A stretch of 23,869 nucleotides of DNA from contig JBGTBE010000043.1 of the NCBI GenBank assembly GCA_041749535.1, forward strand, positions 1-23,869, read 5' to 3'. Within the stretch, counting starts at the first letter, position 1, and the number at the start of each line of letters is the position of its first letter. This document shows, piece after piece, positions 7,238 through 15,167 of the stretch. The position numbers and the translations under genes were made by a program. Source of the DNA: JBBQZU01 sp041749535 (GTDB lineage: Bacteria > Bacteroidota > Bacteroidia > Flavobacteriales_D > Cryomorphaceae). The notes under the pieces were generated by a model. That model was not told where the DNA came from. It made no database searches and saw only the letters and a program-made list of their open reading frames with translations.

Positions 7238-8374
7238 TCAGAGCACATCAGGCAAGTTGCGGTACGTATTGGTTTCAGCTACGAGGTCTGTGTAGAACTT
7301 GTCTGCCTCTTCAATGGTCTTATCGGTATGCAGATGTGTCTTGATGCGCTCTTTCGCGTTGACTCCCATTTCCTTACACCAAGACTTACTTTGGTATAGT
7401 GCAGTAATTGCAGAAGCAAGGGCTTGTGCATCGCGAGGGGGTACCACAAGTCCGCTCGCCCCATCTACAGCCAGGTAGCGGTTGCCGGGTATGCTCGTGA
7501 GTAGAGGTGTGGTACCTACGCTCATGGCTTCTATGGCTCCTTTGGTGATGGACTCCCCGAAGATAGAGGCCAGAACAAACACATCACTTGCCTTGTCAAT
7601 TTCCAATGGATTTGGTTGGAAACCTGTAAAAATGATTCGTTTGGCATAGGCGCTTTGGTCGGCCATTTTACGAAAACGCGGGGTTTCCAAGCCCCTGCCT
7701 ACCATGAGCAAGTAGATGTCCATGCCTGCCGGCAAGAGTTGCATGGCCCGCATGAGATATACCACACCCTTCATACGGCGTGAATTTGCAATACACGTAA
7801 GCACAAAGCTTCCTGCCTCTACGCCAAATGCTGTAAGGTCAGCGGGTTTCACATCGCTGTACCACTCGGGTCTATGGCCTTTGTTGATTGTAACGAGCTT
7901 TTTATCCCAGTTTATAAAGGGATTTTTCTTTCGAAATTCTTCTTCCACACCTATGGAATTGCAAATGATCTTGTCTACCCTGGGATGGTAATACTTAATG
8001 TAAAGTCCCGGAGAGTACCAATTAAGATTGCCTTGATACCCTCTGTACAATACCACCTTTACGGGAAGGTTGCGTGCGGCCTGAATACCGCTCCAATACG
8101 CCCTGCTATTGTACATCTGCAATATGTCGTACTTGCCTTCTATGAGGGTGTTGCGAATAATGGAAACCGCCTCCTTGTCGAATTTCTTGTCGGGGTGCCA
8201 ATCAGTAACTTTGATGCCGGCTTTGCGAAAATGGGTGCAATACTCAGAATCGCCATAAGTCATCACTTCTATAGTGTATCCCGTTGCGGCTAGTCCTATA
8301 AAAATCTCAGCTTCAGGACGAATGCCTATGGTACTTCTATAATCGCTGATTACAAGAATGCTTGGCTTCTTCAT
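7238..8374 (-). CDS. GT4-family glycosyltransferase
   Basis: A 378-residue GT-B enzyme that transfers a sugar from a nucleotide donor with retention. The N-terminal acceptor domain begins SILVISDYRST and carries a GxRPEAE segment. The C-terminal domain has NSRRMKG at 197-203 (donor phosphate contacts), MVGRGLE at 224-230, and the E-x7-E motif of GT4 enzymes at Glu274 and Glu282 (FGESITKGAIEAMSVG), followed by PLLTSIPGNRYLAVDGASG. The natural acceptor cannot be told. It is a single gene between mnmA and csp in the same direction, 41 nt before mnmA, with no other polysaccharide genes nearby, so it may be a lone lipid or exopolysaccharide transferase. No convincing promoter or ribosome binding site is seen upstream. 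Confidence 0.9.
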   Translation of the reverse strand: MKKPSILVISDYRSTIGIRPEAEIFIGLAATGYTIEVMTYGDSEYCTHFRKAGIKVTDWHPDKKFDKEAVSIIRNTLIEGKYDILQMYNSRAYWSGIQAARNLPVKVVLYRGYQGNLNWYSPGLYIKYYHPRVDKIICNSIGVEEEFRKKNPFINWDKKLVTINKGHRPEWYSDVKPADLTAFGVEAGSFVLTCIANSRRMKGVVYLMRAMQLLPAGMDIYLLMVGRGLETPRFRKMADQSAYAKRIIFTGFQPNPLEIDKASDVFVLASIFGESITKGAIEAMSVGTTPLLTSIPGNRYLAVDGASGLVVPPRDAQALASAITALYQSKSWCKEMGVNAKERIKTHLHTDKTIEEADKFYTDLVAETNTYRNLPDVL

Positions 8375-8461
8375 GCGGGGTAATTAATGCCGAATTTAAC
8401 AGATATAGCTGTACCAGCAGTATTTTATAATGTTCATAGACGCCAACTTGCAATTATTTTA

Positions 8462-8490
8462 AATAAAAAGGAGCGGCTGTAGGCCGCTCC
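8462..8490 (-). terminator. Intrinsic terminator of the cold-shock gene
   Basis: A perfect 8-bp stem (GGAGCGGC 8470-8477 / GCCGCTCC 8483-8490, 5-nt loop) is followed on the minus strand by TTTTTATTT. It lies 31 nt after the csp stop. Confidence 0.9.
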
Positions 8491-8521
8491 TCGGTAAGGA
8501 ACAATACTTATGACGTGGGGA

Positions 8522-8713
8522 CTATGCCCTCTTCACATTCACTGCATTCATGCCTTTTTTGCCGTCCTTAAGTTCAAAAGTAACCAGGTCGTCCTGTGCA
8601 ATTTTATCGATCAGTCCTGTAACGTGCACGAAGTATTCGCGGTCCGTTCCGTCTTCCTTAATAAAACCGTAGCCTTTGGCTTCATTGAAAAATTTTACCA
8701 TTCCGGTATTCAT
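8522..8713 (-). CDS. Cold-shock-domain RNA chaperone
   Basis: A 63-residue single-domain Csp that binds single-stranded RNA or DNA and melts secondary structure. RNP1 appears as KGYGFI (residues 13-18) and RNP2 as EYFVHVT, with the family's opening GMVKFFNEAKGYGFI and closing GMNAVNVKRA. The start is ATG 8713; the frame is open to 8740, but that would add nine residues outside the family pattern and would run into the -7 box. It has its own promoter and terminator, so it is monocistronic. The absence of a long 5' leader (about 20 nt) argues against E. coli CspA-style thermosensing in the leader. Confidence 0.95.
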   Translation of the reverse strand: MNTGMVKFFNEAKGYGFIKEDGTDREYFVHVTGLIDKIAQDDLVTFELKDGKKGMNAVNVKRA

Positions 8714-8737
8714 AGTAATATGAGTTAAGATGCGATT

Positions 8738-8766
8738 CAAAGTTATATCAAACTTTGACTTATCAA
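8738..8766 (-). promoter_or_regulatory. Promoter of the cold-shock gene
   Basis: On the minus strand TTG (8766-8764) precedes TAACTTTG (8745-8738) with 18 nt between, close to the Bacteroidota -33/-7 arrangement. It predicts transcription starting about 20 nt before ATG 8713. Confidence 0.6.
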
Positions 8767-8857
8767 TGTGATCCTAAAAAATTTCTCAATACCAAATTGT
8801 TGGTAATTAATCGGGTCATTATGAGGTTTAGAATCAAGTTTGTGGATTCCTTTCAAA

Positions 8858-9805
8858 CTAAGGCATCCATACCCTGTGTATATATGCTACGCACTCCATG
8901 AGCCATGCTACGCCTACGTGAATGATCACACCACCCCAAATATTGCGGTGGTAGAGTGCGAGCACCCCAAGTATGTAACCTCCAAAAACGGAGCTTATGG
9001 TCTCGGTAAGTGGTTTGCCAAAGTGCAATGCCGCATAAGTAGCTACCATGGGAAGCACTGCATGTGGACCCATGTACCGCGCCAAGCCAATGATCAGAAA
9101 CCCGCGAAAGAAGTACTCGGTAGAGATGAAACTCAGTCCATAGGGCAATTCGTAAAGGAGCATGGTTGCCACTGGATTCCAATGTTTTATAGCTGCCAAT
9201 TCAGGCCCCCATGAGTTGAGATACTTTGGGTAATGCGCTTGAATATCGGTAAAATATCCACCAATGAAAATGAATATGGCCGTTACAGCGAGCATGATGA
9301 GGTATGGCTTGGGCGTATAAATCCCACCGCGCATTCCGAACCATAACCTGTTTCCATTTTTTTCGACGAGCCATGCAAGCAGGCCAATAGGCAATAGAAT
9401 ACCTACAATTCCTTTTCCCTTGCTCAATACCCTTGACAGAAAGAAGCGATCCGGCTCTTCAAACAGCCTTACCGCCAGTGGCTGAATGCTGATGGACCTG
9501 TCCAGTGCGAGTATGGCAAAGCCTACAATTGCCAAGATCCAAAATCGCACTTGCCCAAACCATCCACACTCTGCACTGAAGAGCCGAAGTAAGGCGCACA
9601 CGCCCAGCCAGGGGATAAAATGGAGAAGGAACATATAAACCAAACGCAAGGCGAGTAGGGGCTCTTTGTCTACAATCCCGTCTTCAAGATCAAGAGTGTA
9701 GTTTAACGCAACCAGCATAGAAATCCAGAGGCAGATTGCGGCCAACAACGGCCCACTCGCTGTTCTGTTATAATGGGATTTGATTGCTGACAGAATGGAT
9801 TTCAC
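8858..9805 (-). CDS. CPBP-family (CAAX protease-like) membrane protein
   Basis: A 315-residue polytopic membrane protein with about eight hydrophobic segments. The C-terminal third carries the CPBP/Abi signature: TEYFFRG (229-235), then YAALH with His261, then IIHVGVA with His296. In proteolytically active members the first motif is EExxxR; here the first Glu is Thr229, leaving only Glu230 and Arg234. It may therefore have altered activity or belong to a subgroup with a single Glu. Members include prenyl-protein proteases and bacteriocin self-immunity proteins, but no bacteriocin gene is visible here. The N-terminal ~150 residues are an additional membrane domain. The 209 nt upstream, divergent from the S9 peptidase gene, show no clear minus-strand promoter. 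Confidence 0.85.
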   Translation of the reverse strand: MKSILSAIKSHYNRTASGPLLAAICLWISMLVALNYTLDLEDGIVDKEPLLALRLVYMFLLHFIPWLGVCALLRLFSAECGWFGQVRFWILAIVGFAILALDRSISIQPLAVRLFEEPDRFFLSRVLSKGKGIVGILLPIGLLAWLVEKNGNRLWFGMRGGIYTPKPYLIMLAVTAIFIFIGGYFTDIQAHYPKYLNSWGPELAAIKHWNPVATMLLYELPYGLSFISTEYFFRGFLIIGLARYMGPHAVLPMVATYAALHFGKPLTETISSVFGGYILGVLALYHRNIWGGVIIHVGVAWLMECVAYIHRVWMP

Positions 9806-9990
9806 GCGGTGAAGCTACTGTTTTACCCACTTTCTAATCATTGGCTGAAGGGTGGAATTAAATCTTAGACAATGGAAAGATGGCATATGATGTGTTAATT
9901 TGATGTAGCTGGAGTAGCAAGGTGCTGATGATTAGCCTGGACGCTATACCGTTCATCACATTTTTAAACATCTATAAAAATTCCAATTGC

Positions 9991-9998
9991 CATATTTG
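9991..9998 (+). promoter_or_regulatory. Probable -7 box of the S9 peptidase gene
   Basis: CATATTTG matches TAnnTTTG at seven of eight positions and lies 16 nt before ATG 10015. No -33 box at the usual spacing is seen. Confidence 0.35.
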
Positions 9999-10014
9999 TG
10001 CAAAATTTTAACGC

Positions 10015-11967
10015 ATGAAAATTCATGGAATATTCACTCTTGCACTTGGTGCAATGGTGCTCGCGGCATGCACTGACGCGCAAACAGACCAAAAAATGAC
10101 AGAAACTGAAATAGTAAAGGCTCCTGTCCTTCCCCTTGAAGACTTCTTCAAGAATCCTGAAATGTCATCATTTCAAATCTCACCTGACGGCAAACATTAC
10201 TCATACCGCGCTCCGTGGGAAAGCAGAATGAATGTGTTTGTGAAGAATGTGGCCACAAATGAAACAGTGCGCATCACTGAGCAGAAAGACCGCGATATAT
10301 CAGGATATTTCTGGGCCAATAACAACAGAATAGTATACCTGAAGGACGACAATGGGGATGAGAACTTTTACTTGGTAGCAGTCGATGCGGATGGGCAGAA
10401 TCTCAAGGCTCTGACTAAAATAGAAGGCGTTCTTACACAGATTATTGATGATTTGGAAGATGACAAAGACCACATGATTATCTCTCTGAACAAACGAAAC
10501 CCGCAAATATTCGATCCATACCGAATCAATATTAACACGGGGGAGATGAAGATGATAGCTGAGAACCCTGGCAACATCACTGGATGGATGACTGACCATG
10601 AGGGCAAGCTGCGCGTGGCCATGACTACTGATGGGGTGAGCAACTCTCTATTGTACCGTGAAACAGAAAATGCCCCTTTTAAAACAGTACTTACTACTGA
10701 CTTTAAAGAGGCAATGAGTCCACTATTTTTCACTTTTGACAACAAGATGCTTTATGCTTCCAGCAATTTGGGACGTGACAAGAACGCCATTGTGATTTTT
10801 GATCCTGCCACCGGTAAGGAAGTGGAAAAACTTTATGAAGACACCCAGTACGATGTCACAGGTTTGGATTATAGCCGCAAGGATAAGAAACTGCTTGCTG
10901 TAAGTTACACCGCCGAGAAGCATAAGTATCACTTTTTAGACAAAGAGTTTGAAGCAATGCATGGGAAGGTAACTTCCCGCTTTCCTGATTTGGAGGTATA
11001 CTTCACATCTACTACAGATGAAGAAGACAAGTTCATCGTTCGCACCTATGGTGATAAATCTCTTGGAGCCTACTTTCTATACGATCGCAGCAGCGGTGAG
11101 ATTAGCGATATTGGAAACCCTTCTCCCTGGATCAACCCGGAGCAAATGGCATCCATGACTCCAATAAAATACCAAAGCCGCGATGGTTTGACCATTCACG
11201 GGTACCTTACATTGCCAGCAGGCTACACCATGGAAACCGCGAAGAACTTACCTGTAGTTGTAAATCCACATGGAGGTCCCTGGGCCCGTGATGACTGGGG
11301 ATTCAATCCAGAGATTCAGTTTATGGCAAACAGAGGGTATGCAGTGTTGCAGATGAACTTTCGTGGAAGTACAGGCTACGGACGTGCTTTCTGGGAAGCT
11401 TCTTTCCGAGAGTGGGGTAGAAAGATGCAGGACGATGTAACCGACGGGGTGAATTGGCTGGTAGATCAGGGCATTGCCGACAAAGATAGAGTAGCCATTT
11501 ACGGAGGCAGCTACGGTGGATATGCTACGCTGGCAGGACTGGCTTTTACACCGGATGTGTACGCCTGTGGTATTGATTACGTGGGTGTTTCGAATCTCTT
11601 TACTTTCATGGGTACCATCCCTCCATATTGGGAACCTTACAAAAAGATGATGTACGAGATGGTTGGAAATCCTGAAGACAGTGTAGATATGGAATTGCTT
11701 CGTTCAGCTTCACCAGTATTTCACGCTGATAAAATCACAGCCCCACTATTTGTTGCACAGGGCCGAATGGATCCAAGGGTGAACGTGGACGAGAGCGATC
11801 AGATGGTTGCTGCCATGCGCGAACGAGGTGTGGAAGTACAGTACATCGTAAAAGACAACGAGGGTCACGGCTTCAGAAATGAAGAGAATCGATTTGAATT
11901 TTACCGTGCCATGGAAGAATTTCTTGCCAAGCACTTGCAGAATGTGCCTGTAAAGGCCGAAGTATAA
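10015..11967 (+). CDS. S9 family (prolyl oligopeptidase-like) peptidase, lipoprotein
   Basis: A 650-residue serine peptidase. The N-terminus has a lipoprotein signal (LGAMVLAAC, lipid-modified Cys19), so the enzyme is tethered in the envelope. Residues ~40-370 form a beta-propeller (WD40-like/DPP-IV-type) that gates substrate access, with the tell-tale SPDGK at 56-60. Residues ~390-645 are the alpha/beta hydrolase: NPHGGP at 417-422 (oxyanion region), GGSYGGY with nucleophile Ser499, Asp586 in GRMDPRV and His618 in EGHGF. The triad is complete. It likely cleaves short peptides, acylaminoacyl-peptidase or DPP-like, in nutrient use; the exact specificity cannot be read. It is monocistronic, ending at a strong terminator. 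Confidence 0.95.
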   Translation: MKIHGIFTLALGAMVLAACTDAQTDQKMTETEIVKAPVLPLEDFFKNPEMSSFQISPDGKHYSYRAPWESRMNVFVKNVATNETVRITEQKDRDISGYFWANNNRIVYLKDDNGDENFYLVAVDADGQNLKALTKIEGVLTQIIDDLEDDKDHMIISLNKRNPQIFDPYRININTGEMKMIAENPGNITGWMTDHEGKLRVAMTTDGVSNSLLYRETENAPFKTVLTTDFKEAMSPLFFTFDNKMLYASSNLGRDKNAIVIFDPATGKEVEKLYEDTQYDVTGLDYSRKDKKLLAVSYTAEKHKYHFLDKEFEAMHGKVTSRFPDLEVYFTSTTDEEDKFIVRTYGDKSLGAYFLYDRSSGEISDIGNPSPWINPEQMASMTPIKYQSRDGLTIHGYLTLPAGYTMETAKNLPVVVNPHGGPWARDDWGFNPEIQFMANRGYAVLQMNFRGSTGYGRAFWEASFREWGRKMQDDVTDGVNWLVDQGIADKDRVAIYGGSYGGYATLAGLAFTPDVYACGIDYVGVSNLFTFMGTIPPYWEPYKKMMYEMVGNPEDSVDMELLRSASPVFHADKITAPLFVAQGRMDPRVNVDESDQMVAAMRERGVEVQYIVKDNEGHGFRNEENRFEFYRAMEEFLAKHLQNVPVKAEV

Positions 11968-11987
11968 TATTTACTGACTTTTAGATT

Positions 11988-12037
11988 CCACGAGCCGCTT
12001 CACCGGGTTATACCGGAGAAGTGGCTTGTGGTTTTTT
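11988..12037 (+). terminator. Strong intrinsic terminator of the S9 peptidase gene
   Basis: A 19-nt arm (11988-12006) pairs with 12013-12031 with a single A-A mismatch and two G-U pairs around a 6-nt loop, followed by six T (12032-12037). It starts 21 nt after the stop codon. There is no T-run on the minus strand, so it acts only on the peptidase transcript. Confidence 0.93.
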
Positions 12038-12094
12038 AAACCTGGCGGTAGCAGCTTACCCAGCCACTTGATGGCTTTATAAGAAGCGCGCTCT

Positions 12095-12286
12095 TTACAT
12101 TGATTTCAGGATATCATCTACTTCTTTGCCTGTGGCATGCAGCACTGCCTGACATTTGCGAATAAGTTCGGCAGCACGTTTCACTTTAGTGGCGATTTCA
12201 TCCACTGAGATCGTCTCGGCTTCAATATCTTTTATGATGGTTTCCAGTTCTTCAATATTCTCCTCGTAGGTTGCTTTTTTACTCAT
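12095..12286 (-). CDS. xseB: Exodeoxyribonuclease VII small subunit
   Basis: A 63-residue XseB, which packs as helices on the XseA C-terminal region to make exonuclease VII, a single-strand-specific nuclease. The sequence shows the family pattern TYEENIEELETIIKDIE, then SVDEIATKVKRAAELIRKC and a closing helix. The start is ATG 12286. The open frame extends to 12370 but that is xseA coding sequence in another frame. The start overlaps the xseA stop by 8 nt (ATGAGTAA), so translation is coupled to xseA. Confidence 0.95.
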   Translation of the reverse strand: MSKKATYEENIEELETIIKDIEAETISVDEIATKVKRAAELIRKCQAVLHATGKEVDDILKSM

Positions 12287-13697
12287 TTTTCGTACTGTTA
12301 ATGTTGCTAAATGCCCTTCCGCGGGCAAAGATGGTTTCCAGAATTTCTCCATCTTGTAGCTCAGATGCATCTTTTATGGGGATACCGTCCTTTAAAGTAA
12401 TGCTAAACCCTCTTTTCAAGGTGTTTTGAGGGTCCAATAGTCTGATTTTTTCGGAGAGCAGGTTGAGTTGGTTTGTGCTTTGCTGATACTTTTTGGATGT
12501 AAGTACGCCGAGATAGGTCTTTGTTACCGTGCATGAAACCAACTTGTTGTTCAGCGCGCTCCTACTCGCTTCACCCAACCTTGCCGGATAGCGAAAGGCA
12601 AGGCTCGCCTCCGTATATTGCAGGGTGTTCTTCACTTTCGATTCCAATTCCTTTGCACCACTGGCCAGTTCATCCTTGTGCTTTCTAAGTCGGTTACCCA
12701 GGGCGAATTCCAATTTTTGTCCCATGGATTCCAGCTTCCTGATTTCTGCTGGCAGCATCGTCTTTTCAAGGTTCTTGAGCCACCTTTTAGCGGCATTTAG
12801 CCTTTCGGCAAAAGCCAGAAAACCATCGGTAACAAAACGGCCTAAGTCGGTGGGTGTAATAAGGTTTCGGGCTGCGACCTGCTCTACGACAGTCAAATTT
12901 GTTGCATGCCCAATCCCGGTGAGCACTGGCAAAGGAAAATTGCACACAGCCCTGGCCATTAGATAGTTGTCATAGCAGTCCAGACCTGTTTCACCGCCCC
13001 CGCCTCTTATAATAGCTACGCAATCATATTTTTCTTTGTCCAAGTGGATGTTCTCTAGTGCAGCCAGGATACTACCCACCGCTGCATCGCCCTGAAGGAG
13101 TGCCGGATAGAGCTGCACGTTGATTGCATTTCTGTTCACACTTTGGTCTACGATGCTCATGAAATCACGCCACCCTTTGCTGGTTTCTACAGAAATTACA
13201 GCAATTCTCCTTAAGAGAAGAGGCATTTTCAGGCCCTTGTTTGCTGCAATGACGCCCTCTGTTTTTAGTTTTGAAAGTGCTTCTTTCCGCTGCCGGGCCA
13301 TTTCGCCCAGCGTATACGATGGCTCTATGTCCAGTATGTTCAGCGAAAGCCCATAAAGCGGGTGATATCCCACTTTGCAGTGAAACAATATTTGCACACC
13401 ATCTTCCAACGGTTTGCCAGTGGTCTGAATAAATTTCTGTTGTATTTCGCGAAAGCGGCCACTCTGAATAAAACCCCGAATCTCGGCTACGATGTTACCG
13501 GCCTTCTTTTCCACGAGTGCGGGGTAGCAATGACCGCTGTGTGGATAATGGTTTAGTTTGTTCACCTCGGCAATAATCCAATAACTCTTCTCAAAGGCTT
13601 TGGCTATTTGCGCTGAAATGCTTTCGGCCAGCCGACTGAGTGGGAAAACTCTCCTATTTTCATTCGAGATTATTTCATTGGAAAGGTTGGCCTCCAT
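12279..13697 (-). CDS. xseA: Exodeoxyribonuclease VII large subunit
   Basis: A 472-residue XseA, the catalytic subunit of exonuclease VII, which degrades single-stranded DNA from both ends in repair. Residues ~18-125 form the N-terminal OB-fold (SYWIIAEVNKLNHYPHSGHCYPALVEK). The catalytic domain shows VISVETSKGWRDF at 168-180, AIIRGGGGETGLDCYDN at 228-244 and VLTGIGHATNLTVVEQVA at 258-275, followed by a long coiled-coil (~300-400). The motif GIGHATN replaces the more common GIGHExD; I read this as lineage variation but it touches a conserved position. The start is taken as ATG 13697; a GTG at 13721 would add eight residues of no family similarity. It forms an operon with xseB. Confidence 0.94.
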   Translation of the reverse strand: MEANLSNEIISNENRRVFPLSRLAESISAQIAKAFEKSYWIIAEVNKLNHYPHSGHCYPALVEKKAGNIVAEIRGFIQSGRFREIQQKFIQTTGKPLEDGVQILFHCKVGYHPLYGLSLNILDIEPSYTLGEMARQRKEALSKLKTEGVIAANKGLKMPLLLRRIAVISVETSKGWRDFMSIVDQSVNRNAINVQLYPALLQGDAAVGSILAALENIHLDKEKYDCVAIIRGGGGETGLDCYDNYLMARAVCNFPLPVLTGIGHATNLTVVEQVAARNLITPTDLGRFVTDGFLAFAERLNAAKRWLKNLEKTMLPAEIRKLESMGQKLEFALGNRLRKHKDELASGAKELESKVKNTLQYTEASLAFRYPARLGEASRSALNNKLVSCTVTKTYLGVLTSKKYQQSTNQLNLLSEKIRLLDPQNTLKRGFSITLKDGIPIKDASELQDGEILETIFARGRAFSNINSTKNE

Positions 13698-13856
13698 GCT
13701 GCTAAGATAAGTGCAACACACGCATTTGAGCCAAGGTGTGAATAACTACTTTTCTTGCTTTCGATATGCTGATGGACACAACAATGTCTACGTAGAAAAG
13801 GGAATTTGGATAATCATATGGTCTTTTCATGAATTCTTGCATGGTCCTTTTTAGAA

Positions 13857-13890
13857 CGTAAATAGATTACGTTACGCACCCTGAGCTTTG
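13857..13890 (+). promoter_or_regulatory. Palindromic promoter element, copy 1
   Basis: CGTAA-N5-TTACG (13857-13871) is a perfect dyad, here extending to 7-bp arms AACGTAA/TTACGTT. It heads a 22-nt block (13857-13878) that recurs at 14340-14361 with 18 of 22 identities. GAGCTTTG, a -7-like box (GAnnTTTG), begins exactly 26 nt after the block starts. ATG 13907 follows 16 nt after the box. The dyad covers the -33 region, where an activator or alternative sigma factor would bind. Confidence 0.65.
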
Positions 13891-13906
13891 TCAAAAACGA
13901 ATAGTT

Positions 13907-14314
13907 ATGATAGACTTAGGAGAAGCTTTTTTCGAGCGCAAACAGCATTTCTTTGATCAGTTATCGGTTCATCAGATTATTGTGAACCCAGACATACAAG
14001 GCTACCCACCTTTATTTTTGCTTTGCAAAGAAAGCATTGGTACCGAACCTTGCGAGTACATCCTTGGCGGCAGTTTTTGGCATGTGAATCTTCTGCTGAT
14101 GCGTCGGGTTCCAAACCTTCCAAGACTTAAAATCGCCGAACGACTCGCAGATGCCATCATAAAGCCGGGTAAAACCCAAACCATCTCACTTCCTGAGCTT
14201 TTGGGTGGGCCCTTGCAACTGCATGGGGTAGATGCGAGAACCAGGCTGCGCAAGTTTGTGTCGGAGCCATCGACAGATAAGCCCCTGTACTACTTTCAAC
14301 TCACCCACATTTAA
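13907..14314 (+). CDS. Hypothetical protein, 135 aa
   Basis: I do not recognise a family. The 135-residue protein has no signal peptide or membrane helix and is probably cytoplasmic. Its middle is hydrophobic and beta-rich (YPPLFLLCKES, EYILGGSFWHVNLLLM), followed by a basic/aliphatic stretch (RLKIAERLADAIIKPGK) and a C-terminus with DARTRLRKF. Coding potential is supported by codon use like its neighbours and by a promoter element shared with the next small gene. It sits between divergent xseA and a second unknown gene in the same direction. The paired promoters suggest both genes answer to the same signal, although each has its own transcription start. No function is proposed. Confidence 0.7.
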   Translation: MIDLGEAFFERKQHFFDQLSVHQIIVNPDIQGYPPLFLLCKESIGTEPCEYILGGSFWHVNLLLMRRVPNLPRLKIAERLADAIIKPGKTQTISLPELLGGPLQLHGVDARTRLRKFVSEPSTDKPLYYFQLTHI

Positions 14315-14339
14315 TTCTTTTTCAGTACCGATTGCAGCG

Positions 14340-14373
14340 CGTAAATAGGTTACGGTCTGCAGCAGGAATTTTG
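14340..14373 (+). promoter_or_regulatory. Palindromic promoter element, copy 2
   Basis: CGTAA-N5-TTACG (14340-14354) with 5-bp arms lies in the second 22-nt block (14340-14361). GAATTTTG (14366-14373) begins 26 nt after the block starts, exactly the spacing of copy 1. ATG 14398 follows 24 nt after the box. The sequence between and after the two matched parts is not conserved, which argues for selection on the paired sites rather than a recent duplication. Confidence 0.65.
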
Positions 14374-14397
14374 ACCCATCACACCAAAACAAAAGCC

Positions 14398-14640
14398 ATG
14401 AACAATCTAGCAGAAGCAAACCGTTACATCAATTCTTTCCCGCGGCCTGTGGGACTAAACTCATACTCATGGAGCGCCCTTAAGCGATTGGCACTCTACG
14501 CTTGGGACTGTTACCTGAACAACCGTAGGTTCACCCACAGCATCAACTTTATGTGCAAAGAGTTTTACCTCATGATTCGCACTCCGGAAGGGAAGTTCAT
14601 CGTGCCTGAGCGTCATTTCTCATATGACCACACCCTGTGA
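14398..14640 (+). CDS. Hypothetical protein, 80 aa
   Basis: An 80-residue protein I do not recognise. From ATG 14398 it begins MNNLAEANRYINSFPRPVG and has several aromatics (SYSWSALKRLALYAWDCYLNNRRF) and a C-terminus TPEGKFIVPERHFSYDH. It lacks a signal peptide or membrane helix and is mildly basic. The frame is open to 14332, but that upstream part contains the palindromic promoter element and is not likely coding. A perfect terminator begins 34 nt after the stop. With its own promoter and terminator the gene is monocistronic. It shares its promoter element with the unknown gene upstream, so a common regulon is inferred. Confidence 0.65.
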   Translation: MNNLAEANRYINSFPRPVGLNSYSWSALKRLALYAWDCYLNNRRFTHSINFMCKEFYLMIRTPEGKFIVPERHFSYDHTL

Positions 14641-14673
14641 TTCGCTGCTTGGGCGGTAGCGACACAGAAGTTT

Positions 14674-14701
14674 GAAGGGCTGGTTTGCAGCCCTTCTTTT
14701 T
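14674..14701 (+). terminator. Intrinsic terminator after the 80-aa gene
   Basis: A perfect 9-bp stem (GAAGGGCTG 14674-14682 / CAGCCCTTC 14688-14696, loop GTTTG) is followed by five T. It ends transcription before the CoA-binding gene. Confidence 0.92.
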
Positions 14702-14736
14702 CGTTTCTTTGCATCCTCTAATCAGAAAGGGATTTT

Positions 14737-15096
14737 ATGAAGAAGACGGTAGTTATAGGCGCTAGCCCGGACCCACACAGGTATTCACACCGTGCAGTTA
14801 CCGCCCTGAAGGGCAAAGGGCACGAAGTGGTGGCAGTGGGGCTGCACGAGGGTAAGATTGATGGGGTAGCCATTCATAAAGATTTTGTGCCAGTGGAACG
14901 GGTCGATACTGTTACACTCTACGTACATCCCCGACACCAGGAGTACTGGAAGGATTACATTATTTCACTAAGACCAGACCGTGTCATCTTTAATCCAGGA
15001 GCAGAGAATCCGGTGATGGCCAAGGCGCTCAGGGATGAAGGTATAGATGCACAGGAAAGTTGCACCTTGGTAATGCTCACTGTTGGAACATTTTGA
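14737..15096 (+). CDS. CoA-binding (YccU-like) domain protein
   Basis: A 119-residue single-domain Rossmann protein of the CoA_binding_2 type, related to the CoA-binding domain of succinyl-CoA synthetase alpha. Visible features: the nucleotide-binding loop VVIGASPDPHRYSHRA at 5-20, the DTVTLYVHPRHQEYW segment at 57-71, and RVIFNPGAENP at 82-92. Family proteins of this length bind CoA or acyl-CoA in the cytoplasm; the cellular role is not established. The conserved Cys in the C-terminal ESCTLVML stretch is typical. It has a weak -7-like box (TTTCTTTG, 14704-14711) and a purine-rich AGAAAGGG 7-14 nt before ATG. It is convergent with the aminotransferase gene. Confidence 0.85.
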   Translation: MKKTVVIGASPDPHRYSHRAVTALKGKGHEVVAVGLHEGKIDGVAIHKDFVPVERVDTVTLYVHPRHQEYWKDYIISLRPDRVIFNPGAENPVMAKALRDEGIDAQESCTLVMLTVGTF

Positions 15097-15167
15097 TACG
15101 CAGCAGTGCTGAAGGCTGCATTGACTCGGCATACCTTAGGTAAAGCCAATATTTGGGTTGATAATCC

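Noticed and set aside
8853..9182. Long open frame on the minus strand inside the CPBP gene
   Set aside because: It is an alternative frame of the CPBP gene, has no family pattern, and the CPBP frame carries the membrane helices and catalytic motifs.
10015..11967. Possible tandem gene in the minus frames within the S9 peptidase
   Set aside because: The frames overlap the peptidase coding region, show hydrophobic low-complexity composition typical of reverse-strand shadows, and have no promoter or ribosome binding site.
12019..12070. AAGTGGCT (12019-12026) can also pair with AGCCACTT (12063-12070), suggesting an antiterminator
   Set aside because: The second partner lies after the T-run of a much stronger 19-nt-arm terminator, so it is not transcribed in time to compete; probably coincidence.
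12287..12370. N-terminal extension of xseB
   Set aside because: These bases encode the end of xseA; the XseB family begins at MSKKATYEENI.
13698..13856. Possible small RNA in the xseA upstream spacer
   Set aside because: No convincing hairpin with a U-tract and no consensus -33/-7 pair was found; only short AT-rich inverted matches.
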